In this document: positions 1 through 11,100 of the stretch, piece by piece | Numbering within the stretch: position 1 is the first letter of the stretch | Layout of the letters: each line of letters opens with the position of its first letter | DNA from: a virus | Direction: 5' to 3' (one strand) | IMG/VR virus record: IMGVR_UViG_3300021378_002906 | Span: 1 to 49,869 of that record | Length of the DNA stretch: 49,869 bases | Made by a program: the position numbers and the translations under genes | Notes under the pieces: generated by a model | What the model was told of the DNA's origin: nothing | The model's input: only the letters and a program-made list of their open reading frames with translations | The model's database searches: none

Positions 1-2110
1 ATAATAAAGTTTCGGGAAAGCTTATACTTTTTAAAGATGCACAATTATAAAAAGCTTGATATGAGATTTCAGATAAGCCTTCGTTTAATACTAAACTTTT
101 CACTCCACATGTTCTAAATGCGTTTTCTCCAAAATCTGTTACTGTTCCTGGTATAGTAACAGAATCAAAAGATGAACAAGCCGAAAAAGCTTCGTCCCCG
201 ATTGTTTCTAAAGTATCATAAAAGACAGGATCTAGCAAGCTTGTGCATCCATTAAAAGATCTATAACCTAAACTTTGCAATCCTGAACTCCATTTAAAAT
301 TAGTTAATGAAGTGCAACTTTTAAAACTATTATCTCCTAATGTTAATACAGAATCCGACAAACTTACTTCTTCTAGAGAAGAACAGCCTTCGAAAGTATG
401 TACACTTATATTTTGCAAAGAATCACACCCAGAAAGATTTGCTTTCATTAAAGAAGAGCAATTTTGAAAAGCGTAAGATCCAAGGCCACTTAATCCTTTA
501 CTAAAATAAAATTCAGTTAAGCTTGAATCGTACCTAAAACACTGATCTCCTATTTCTGTTATAGAATCTGCAGTGTTTACTGTTTTTAATTCATTGCAGC
601 CATAAAAAGATCTACTCGGAAGTTTTGGAAGTCCGTCTCCAACCACAAGATAATCAATATCTGTGTTTTCAAAAACTCTCGTTCCAATACCAGTAAGATT
701 CTTTGTTAAATACAATTCTCCTGTTGCCTTTATGTTTCGAAAAGCCTCATCACCAATATATTCAGTAGACCCTCCAGGAGCAATTCTTTTTATGAAATCT
801 AAATTTCCCCATATAGGGTTAAAACTGGGGAAAATCAATGCATTATACTTCCATTGGTCATCTACGTCACCAATTTGAAAGTCTAAAAGTATGTTACTTT
901 CGCCACTAAAGACTCCCTGCTCGAGATAAGCAGCGGATCCAGAATAATCATAGCCGTAGACTCTGGTTGGATAGTAATCGTTGTCATCTTCTCTTTCTTC
1001 GTTATCTCTATCTGAAGCTCCACTACAAAGTATCCCTATAGAGTTATCATCTGGATTACCTATTTCGACCTCAAAAGTAAGATCAACAGATTTGTTTGGT
1101 CCGATATTAGAAGAGAAATTTTCTGATAATAAATCAGGATTTTTAAGCCGCCATATAATAGCATTTTCTTTATCGCAATCTTTAGCCAATATAGATATAT
1201 CATTATTTAAAGATTTGTTGATACAAGCCCTTACGGATTCAGCAAGATCTACAACTTCAGTATTGCTAACTATAGAGTTTACACTTAAAGTAGCCTTTGT
1301 AGGATAATCAAGAACTCTTGCATACGCGCCTTTCGAACCTAATCTTTTTAGTTCAGATCTAGACAATGGAATAGATAAGTTAGCACTTTGTAAATGGAAA
1401 GAACCATTACCACTAATGGTCGATAAACTTTCAGAATCGAAACCTTCAAAATTTATTGTTATGTCGCCAGGTCTTAATGCCGTAGGTATATTTTCTATGT
1501 CACCTTTAGGTGCAATGATTTTTATCTTCTTGTCGTAAGGTTTTCCTTTATCTAGATCTATAGCTGCACTATCCCCACTTAACTGAGTAAGCCAAAAGCC
1601 TTCGCCTTCTACCACCCCGTGAATTGAATTTATATTTGAACATTCGTATTGCAGATCAACCTTAGCCAAAGAACCTACAGACATGTCTACAGAATAGTTT
1701 GTCAAAAAAGCATTACCTATACCTATTAAAGTATAAGGATCTCCGACCTCTAAAGATTTTGAATCAACACCTTCTTCAGAAGTTAATACATAGAAATTTT
1801 TCCCACTATTATTTTCTAAATGAGATTTTGCAAATTGATAACCTTCTTTAATATCAAAACCTAAAACGGACTCATTGTAACCATTGCCCAATAAGTAAGA
1901 CATATCAAAATTAACAGTAGGCAGTTCTAAATTTATATGATCTATTCTACTGCTTTTTCCATACTGATTGACATCTGTTTTATTCATGGAGAAACCATAA
2001 CTAGCTTCTTGTATTCTTGCTACTTCAGCGTGTTCCCAAACGTCAGTAGAATCTAAGTTATTGCTAACGAAAACTGATTCAGATTGGTATATAGTTCTGT
2101 TTCTTGACAT
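1..2110 (-). CDS. Tail-tube-domain protein fused to BspA-type LRRs (partial, runs off left edge)
   Basis: The open frame starts at the ATG complementary to 2108-2110 and continues past base 1, so the C-terminus is missing; about 703 codons are visible. The first ~370 residues are clearly paralogous to the two plus-strand tube-like proteins at 29927 and 31101: same MSRNR-IYQSE start, DVNQYG, PTVNFD, IGIGNAFLTNYSVD, SVGSL and LSIPLSRSELKRLGSK blocks. After a linker containing a GDVDDQW element, BspA-type LRRs (pattern IGDxAFxNCSSL) begin near residue 440 and continue to the edge. It lies 5 nt after the giant LRR gene and is probably co-transcribed with it. Seen: the two-part architecture. Inferred: a tail-tube-like domain anchors an LRR adhesin on the tail. 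No Shine-Dalgarno sequence is visible. Confidence 0.8.
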   Translation of the reverse strand, partial: MSRNRTIYQSESVFVSNNLDSTDVWEHAEVARIQEASYGFSMNKTDVNQYGKSSRIDHINLELPTVNFDMSYLLGNGYNESVLGFDIKEGYQFAKSHLENNSGKNFYVLTSEEGVDSKSLEVGDPYTLIGIGNAFLTNYSVDMSVGSLAKVDLQYECSNINSIHGVVEGEGFWLTQLSGDSAAIDLDKGKPYDKKIKIIAPKGDIENIPTALRPGDITINFEGFDSESLSTISGNGSFHLQSANLSIPLSRSELKRLGSKGAYARVLDYPTKATLSVNSIVSNTEVVDLAESVRACINKSLNNDISILAKDCDKENAIIWRLKNPDLLSENFSSNIGPNKSVDLTFEVEIGNPDDNSIGILCSGASDRDNEEREDDNDYYPTRVYGYDYSGSAAYLEQGVFSGESNILLDFQIGDVDDQWKYNALIFPSFNPIWGNLDFIKRIAPGGSTEYIGDEAFRNIKATGELYLTKNLTGIGTRVFENTDIDYLVVGDGLPKLPSRSFYGCNELKTVNTADSITEIGDQCFRYDSSLTEFYFSKGLSGLGSYAFQNCSSLMKANLSGCDSLQNISVHTFEGCSSLEEVSLSDSVLTLGDNSFKSCTSLTNFKWSSGLQSLGYRSFNGCTSLLDPVFYDTLETIGDEAFSACSSFDSVTIPGTVTDFGENAFRTCGVKSLVLNEGLSEISYQAFYNCASLKSISFPETLL

Positions 2111-2115
2111 TTTTA

Positions 2116-5100
2116 TTAAGGTGTGTAGGATTGTATCGTAGCTCCATTTGGTACTTTTTGATCTCCACTCCAAATTGTATCATAACCAGCTGCATGAATT
2201 GAATTAACATAAATTATCATATCTGATTTAGATTGATTAAAATTATCTAAACCTTGCCAACAAGATGCTGGACAATCAATTTGAATGGTTGACAATAAAT
2301 TCAAGTCTGTGAAATTACCACTTCCTATGGACATATTAGAATCTGTAGTTTTTATTAGAAGTTCACTCATTTGGTTACACAAATTCCAGTTAAGATCCCC
2401 TATTGAACCAGAAAAACCTTCATCTATCCTAAGTCTTTGTATTCCGTCTGATCTTTCCCAGTTTGAATTTCCTATGCTTTCAATACCACTTGGAAGGCTA
2501 AACACAGGAGGATTCCCCTCTCCCCAAGGATCAAAAGTCGAACCCTGACAATCATAAAAATTAGAATCTCCCAACACCTTCAATCCAGTAGGCAGTTTTA
2601 AAGTATTAAGGTTAATTTCTTTGAAGTTTTCATCCCCAATTATCTGTAAGCTATCTGGCAAATTCATAGCAAATATAGTTTTTATATTAGTATCTTCTAT
2701 GAAGTTTCTGCTCCCCATTTCTATTAAAGAGCTGTTTGATAAATCAACAAAAGCAAGACCAGAACAGTTTCTGAAGTTTTCGTCGCCCATGTATTCTAAA
2801 GATGTCGGGAAAGTTACTTCTTCTATTAAATTACTATCTTTGAAGTTGCTATTCCCAATGACCTGTAAAGAATTAGGTAAAACAATACCAGTGATAGAAT
2901 CACAATTCATGAAGTTTTCATTTCCAATTCCAGTAAGAGAATTACATAAAGAAAAGTTTAAGCCACTAAGGTTGGGTGAGTCTTTGAATGTAGTGTTCGC
3001 TAAACCGCTAAGTGATGTAGGAATAAATATACCACTTAAAGGTGTTTGATTAAATACACTATCTTCAAAGGTCACTACTCCATTGGGTAACCCATCAAAA
3101 GGATCTGGTCCAAATATTGCATTTTGGAATACACCCTCTTTAACTACTATGGTTGTTTGCGGCAAGGATAAATCGCCTATAGTAGCCCCGTTAAACAAGA
3201 ATGGATCTAAAACGGTAGTATTAACATCGTAATCTAATACATTTATGTTTGCATTTAAAAATAAATTACTTCCTACTGTTGTGATTGTGTTGCATATATA
3301 AAGATTGTCAATACTTGTGCAATTTTCAAAAACATTATCACCCAATGTAGTAATATTTCCGTTGCACAATTCAATATCAGTCAAATTAACGCAGTCCTTA
3401 AACACTGAGTCGCCCAAACTTTCTATCTGTGTCAATATAATATCAAACTCCAGAAGAGATGGACAATTCTCAAAACAGCTATCACCAATTGATGTAAGTT
3501 CTGTATTGAAAACAACACCAGACAAGCTAGCTAAATTTGAAAATGTTCCTGCAGATAAGTTTGTTAAATTAGGAGAACTTTGAAATACAACCTGTTCAAG
3601 TCTATTTGCTCCAAAAAACACCTCGATACCAAGACTATTAACTTCTGGCAAGGTCATAGTTCCATCAGCCCAGCTTCTTCTAAAGCATCCTTCCCCGAAA
3701 TCAACAGCACCGCTTACTCTAGAAAAATCAAACCCCTCTATACATCTGTGCTCTTTATATACTCCATAGTAATAATGGTTCGGTATTTTTTTTCCAGCAA
3801 ATACAGGATCTTCTGGTATTCCATCAGTAGCAAAAGAATATGACCCCAAGTTACTCAAGCCTGATCCAAATTCAAAAATGAACTTCCCAGCTCCTGACTC
3901 ACAATTAAACCCATTAAAAGTTTTATAGCCAAATTCTTTAACTCCTAACGGAGAATCAAAATTGTTATGATCCATTATAGTAAATTCATCGAACATGAAT
4001 CGGTCAGCTATTTCCATAGATTGAGATAATTTTAATTTTCTCAACTGCGCTTTAGAAAAACAATAATCCTTTGTCCCCGCCGTATTTCTGTCATAAAGCA
4101 CACCATTAGACCTATTTCTTATTTGCAAGTCTGTTCTATTACCAGTGAAATCATCGCTAAAGATTATATCTAAATTCCTACCTCTTATATTTTTGAAAGC
4201 ATTTCTGCCCAAATAAGATAATCCGCTAGGGATTATAAATTCGCCAGTTATGTTCGTTTCTTCGTTAGTCCAGAATACAGAGTTAACGTGGCGTGGGCCA
4301 TATTCATAACCAATACCACCAGCATAGGACGCTTGAAAAAGTTTTCCACAGGAATCAAAAGCATTGTCGCCTATAATCAATCCAGATTCAGTTCCTGAAA
4401 AATTTAATCCATTAGTCCAAAGTGTGTTTTGAAAAGAACTTGTGTCAACTAGCACAAGACCACTAGGCAAATTAATTATTGAATTTGGTGGCGATGGAGA
4501 ATCCCCATCATATATACCCCGCAAGCTGGTATTTTGGAAAGCATATTGGTCGATCCCGCTCAAATTTGGTGAGAAGTTATCTGCTACAAACTTAAGAGAC
4601 CAGTTAGTTTTGAACATGTTTTGTGAAAAATAATTAGTTCCGCTTGCACTAAACCCTGTCGTGTTGTTATTAACATAACCATTTGAGAATCCCGCAAATT
4701 GACCACCCCGCCAATCGATATCTGAATCGTCTCTTTGACCTTCAAGAGTAATATATTTTATATATTGGTGCGATACAAAGCACTCTTTACGTAAGTAAGG
4801 TTTTTCTGGGATAACTAAATTATCCATTCTGAGGTTTATTGGGTAGCGGTAATCTCTAGAAAAAGCCTGTTCACCTATATAATCCATATGATCAAATCCA
4901 GATACGCTATCTATAAGAGCGCCGTAAAACGACCGATAGTTTATATTTGGCAATGATGTTGGGAAGACTATATGACCAGTAAGCCTTGCAAATTCAAATG
5001 CGCTATTGCTTATATTCGATAAAGATGAAGAGGCGTTAATGCCCTTTAACTCACCAGCAGCATTAACATTAAATGAATCACCGAAAGAATAAAAAGCTTG

Positions 5101-8100
5101 TTCACCGATGGTTTCTAATGTACTAGGTAATTCTAAAGAAGCTCCTGTCCCTCCAGCCTGATAAAAACCATAACCTTCGATATTTAACAGGCCCTCATTT
5201 AGTTTGAATGTTTTATTTAAAGCTGCATTTCCGAAACTATGAAACGCGTTCCCGCTAATTCCAGTTAAGGAAGTACCAGTTAAAGTCAAATTACCAGCTT
5301 TATACATAAGCTGGAAAGCGCTTGGTTTTATGTTCTGCATTGTTTCTGGCAGATTTATGTCGCTAAAAACATTGGTGCAGCCATAAAAAGCTCTACTTTC
5401 TACATCTCTCAAACCGAAAGAATCAAAAGTTAATCCCTCTAAGCTATTACAATTTTCAAAAGCCGAGTCGCCAATACTATCTACAGACCCTGGGAAGAAA
5501 ACATCTCCTCTTAAAAGCCTTCTATTTTTAAATGCTCCAGTTGATATACTGTCGCACAAGCCGCCAACGTCTAACCAACAATTTTGTTGCTGCGTATTTA
5601 TGTTTTGGTAATTAGGGTCTGAAGTAAGACCCTCCTTCCAGTTGTCTGGTATGGCATATGGTTGAAAGTTTTGTGATGTTAATCTACCATTATTAGTATC
5701 TTCAAGCTTATTAGACTCGTTTTCATCAACGCCTGTATAAAACACGGTATCGTCAGCTACCTGTCCACTTATCTTTATTCCTTGGAAATAATATTCTCCA
5801 GCTATTTCAATTGTTCTAGAATCAAGCTGATAATCTTGATATATCAACGGAGATAATTGCATAACTCCCTGCACTCCAGAGAAAGCATTGTCGCCATCAA
5901 ATACAGTAGGAGGCAATGTGGTTACTAAAACTCCACTTAATCCTATTGCATTAAGAAAAGCGCCGCTTCCAATATTTGTAATATTAGATGTCAGCTCTAT
6001 TTCTCCATTTAAAGTAAGGCAATTAGCAAATGCTTCTTCTCCTATAGTCTCTGTGGATATAGAAAATCTTGGTGTGCCAACTAAGCTCTTACAGTTTTTG
6101 AAAGCCTTAGCTCCTATATCTACTATTGATTCGGGGAATGAAAAAGAACCATAAAAACCGCTACAATCTTCAAAAGCTCCAGACCCTATATCTCTTACGG
6201 TAGATGGTATGCTTAATGGACCCTCAAGTAAATCGTTTTGATAAAAAGCGTTATCACCTATGCCCGATAATGATGTTGGTAAAAGTAAACCTCCACTAAA
6301 ATTATAATCAGCGAATGCACCACTGCCTATATATTTTAGGTTGGGTGATGAATTATAATCTTCAAATTTAAGAGTTATTATATCCTGTTTGAAATAATCA
6401 TAATCTTGATATTGAACCTCTTCAAGAAACTTAGGTATAACTAAACCTTTAAAATCAGTACCTTCGAATGCTTGTGTTCCTATGCTTGCGTCTGGACCTA
6501 TTTGTAAATCGCAATCAAGACCAGAGCAACCTTGGAAAGCATATCTAGAAATTAAAGCTACAACCTCTGGTATTTTAAATACACCATCATAGCACGTAAG
6601 TTGAGAACAATCTTTAAAGGCCCCTTCTGGTATTACAGACGTTGTTTGATTTAAAATCAAAAATCCATTTAAAGAACTATTATTCAAGAAAGAATATTCA
6701 CCGTAAGAAACTCCATCTGGAATAACTAGATTGCCCGTCCAGCTTTCGCAATTTGCAAAAGCGTAGTCGCCTATACTTGTTAAACTACTATTAGAACCAA
6801 AGTTTGTTTGCCCAGTGAAATTATTTGGAAGAGGAGCTAGAGAAAATTGCCCATCAAAGCCAGAGCAGTTCTCAAAAGCTTTTTCGCCTATAGTTTCTAA
6901 ATTTTCATAAAGGTAAAGTCCTCCAATTAAATTAGACAGATTAGCAAAAGAAGCGCTTCCAATAGTTTCTAAATTTTTAGGAAGATCTAATAATCCAACT
7001 AAATTATATCCAGAAAAAGCTTTTTGATTTATATATCTTGTTTCTGATGTTGGGGAATTATAATTTTCGAAAGTAAGCTGAAAAGTTTTATCTTTGAAAT
7101 ACAAGTAATCCCCAGAATCTATAGAAACCTGATAATCAGGAACGCTCAAACTTCCAAAAGTAAATGGCTCAAAAGAATTTATCCCTATGTCAACTCCACC
7201 TTTTATTCTTAATGTCCCTAAGAGAAGATTAAAGCAGTTAAAGAATGCCTCGTCACCTATATAATCTACAGGTCTTGGTATTTCAAATAAATTATTGGTT
7301 ATGCTTGTTAGATTAAAACAGCTATCGAATACAGAAGCTCCTATTCCAGTAACAGAATCAGGTATCTCAAAATCATCCGAAGCAGACTGGCAATTTTTAA
7401 ATGTTCTGTCCTCTAAATATTCAATACCGTTACCTATAGATATGCTACCATCAAAACCAGAACAGTTAAGGAAAGCCTCCTCTCCTAGTGTCGTACATGA
7501 ATCTGGGATAATAATTGATCCTGTAAAGCTGTTGCAGTTTGCAAAAGCATTGTTTCCAATACTTAACGTTCCGCCGCCTATAAGTAAACCCTGATCAAAT
7601 CCAGAACAATTTTCAAAAGCATGATTCCCTATTGTTTCCAATTGAGAGAGAGCTAAAGAACCGTCAAACAAATCGCAACCTTTAAATCCAGAAGCACCGA
7701 TAAATTCTAATGATGCGGGTGTATTTAAAGATCCTGTAAATCTGTAATTTAAGAATGCTTTATCTTCTATACCAGAAACGTTAGATATGGCTTCAAATTC
7801 CAAACCAATAGACAAAGGTTTAAAGTATTCGTAGTCCCCATCTCCTATTACCTCTTCGTAATTAGGCACAATTAAATTATCAAAGTCTTGGCCAAAAAAA
7901 GCATCTGTTCCTATTATTGGAGCCACTCCTATTTTTATATCACCACCAAGCAAGTTTAAACAATTGTAAAAAGCCTCAGTCTCTATAGAGGTTACAACTC
8001 TTGGTATTGTTAATGTTTGACCTTCATAATGGCCTATCTGTGTACATCCTTTAAAAGCTCCTTCTGGTATTATCTCAGTGGTGTCATTAAGTATTAAGAA

Positions 8101-11100
8101 TCCATCAAGAGAGCTATTATTAAGAAAGCTAAATTTTCCATAATTAACTCCATCTGGAATTACCAAATTACCAGTCCAGTTTTCACAATTTGCAAAAGCG
8201 TATTCTCCTATCCCTGATAATAATGTAAACAAATCACTTTCTCCATTATAGGAAAAAGGTAAATTGACCAATGAAAAACCTCCATCAAAACCAGAACAAT
8301 TTCTAAACGCACTATCACCTATAGCTTCTGTATTTGAAGGCACGGAAAATGATCCATTTAGCAAGTCGCAATTCAAAAACCCAGAAGATCCTATATAATC
8401 AGTGCTATCTGGCAAGAATAAATTACCCGTTAATCTATAATTATCGAAAGCGAGATCGCCTAATATTCTGAATGCGCTGTCTGACTGTTCAAATATTAAT
8501 CTTAATTCTGTATTTTGGAATGTGTCATAATCGCCATCTAAAATAGCAACCGTACCTTTAGGTACTAGTAACCCGTTAAAGTTAGTCCCAAAGAAGGCGT
8601 CGGTTAAAATAGTTACACCAGGCTTTAATCTCAACACACAATCCAAAGAGGAACAGTTGTAGAAAGCTTCAGCGCCTATTAACGAAACATTTTCAGGTAT
8701 CCTAAACAAACCATCATAGCAATTTAAACCAGAGCAATTTTTAAATATACCTTCTGGTATACTGTCAACTCCGCTTCCTAACATTAAGAAGCCGTCTAGT
8801 GAAGACATGTTTAAGAAGGCGTATTCCCCCCAAGATGTAGTAGTATCTGGTATTACAAGATTTCCAGACAGGTTTGAGTTGTTAGCAAAAGCATAATCCC
8901 CAAAATATTTCAAAGATGTTGTTACAAACTCTTCAAATTCAACTGTGTATGAACCTGATTCACCTTCTATGAATTCATATTTTGACAAATCACCACTAAA
9001 ATTACTAGGTAATTCGCAAAGCGAAAACTCACCATCTAAACTACTCATTGCAGAAAACGAGTAGTCCCCGATTCCGCTTAAACTTTCCCCTACAAACAAA
9101 TCTCCGCTGAGATTAAAACAGTTATAAAAAGCATAATCATCTACTTCATTTAAGGTAAAAGGATTTATTGTAAATCTTCCGTCAAAACTACTGCATTCAG
9201 CAAACGAAGCGTACCCTATAAATTCAGAATTTATATCAAGGTCGCCAATAAAACTATTCCCAGAAAAGGCATAGTCACCAATCATCTCTGAGTTCTCACT
9301 GATGGTTAATGTATCAGCAAATGAGAAGTTGTCTACAAATGCATAGTCTCCGACATCCAAGACAGAAGGCTCTAGAAGTAATGCGCCAACAAAAGCATCA
9401 AAAGAATCAAATTCTCCATCTTCTATTATTAAGTCTGATGATGTAGCTCTTAACTCGTCAAAGTTAGTCCCTGCAAAAACATTTATGTAAGATGAGATAG
9501 CAGAGGCGGTAAGATCAGATATCCTTATGTAACCGTCAAGACTTGAGCAATCGACAAAAGCTCCATCTCCTATATTAGTCATTCTATTTGGTATAATCAA
9601 ATTACCAGAAAGATTACTGCATGATCTGAATGCATTTGTGCCTATTCCAGATACATTATTTGGTATAGTTAAAGGGCCATAAAGACCACCGCAATTTTGA
9701 AAAGCACTAATTCCAATACCCGTAAGAGATGATGGTAAATTGACCTCGCTGACAAAACTATAATTATCGAAGGCATTGTCTAAAATTCCACTTAGGTTTT
9801 TCCCGAACACAACCTCAATAGGTCTTGTCGAAAAATAATCAAATTCACCGTTTTCTATATTAACAACTGAATCACTAATTATCAACGTAGAGAAGGGGGA
9901 GTCGTCAAACGCATTGGAACCAACCAAAGTCGATGCACAAACGTCTGTGATCGTTATATCGCCACTAAGGCTACTACACCCTAAGAATGCTTCTTGCTCT
10001 ATTCCTGATATGTAATCATGGATAACAAGATCGCCGCTTAATAGAGAGCAGTTCTTAAAAGTGCCAGTTTTTATTATATTGTAATCTGCATTATTAGGTA
10101 GCGTTAGCGTACCACTCAAAGAAGAACAATTTAAAAATGCAAACTGTCCCAAATAACTTATGCCGTCTGGCAATGTCAAATCACCTATAGCATTTGAGCA
10201 ATTTGCAAAAGCATATTCTCCTATGCCTGAAGTAACATCCCCGAAATTAATGTAACCATCAATAGAGGAATTGTTAAAGAAAGCTCCATCTCCTACATAA
10301 CCAACATTAGGAACATCTATGTTACCATTTATTAAATCTAAATCATAAAAAGCGTAATTACCAATGTATTCAATATTGGACTCTTCGAAAATATATGTAC
10401 CACCGAATTCACAACCAGAAAAAGCGGCTTCGCCTACATATTTCAATGTTAACGGCATTTCAAGGTCTCCAACAAAAGAGTAATTAGAAAAAGAATAGTC
10501 GTCAACTACCGTTAACCCTTCTTGCATAGTTAGATACAAAGGATCATTTTTAAAATAATCAAAGTCATATTGACTAACTGTTCTTACTGAGTCGCTAATT
10601 ATTAATTCTGAGAATTGTATAGGAGTGTTGAAAGCGTCAACCCCTATGTTTCTTGCAGCTATATTTGTTAAAGTTATACTTTCAGTTAAAAGTGCGCATC
10701 CAAGAAAAGCCCTATCACCTATAAACTGAACAGAATCTGGTATAACTAAAAAGCCCAGAAGCCCAGAACAACCAAAGAATGATTCTTCGTTTATTTCATT
10801 AATCTGAGTTTGTGTTAAATCAATCTGTGTATTTAATCCTCTGCAGTTTTTGAAAGCCCCACTACCTATATAAGTAACAGAAGATTGCAACAATAGAGCA
10901 CCAGCAACTAAAGAGCAGTCTTGGAAAGCATAATTACCTATGTAGGCAAGATTTACAGCTTCATTAATACTGAAGACTCCATCTAAACTAGAGCAGTTGT
11001 AAAAAGCATAATCTCCGATATAAGTTACTCCTTCTGGTATTTCTAAATCTCCAGTTGCATTTTCGCAATTATAAAAAGCGTAATCACCAATATAAGCTAA

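Noticed and set aside
2285-7594. Several plus-strand open frames opposite the giant LRR gene
   Set aside because: They are mirror-frame shadows of repetitive LRR codons, rich in serine/proline/leucine and without start signals.
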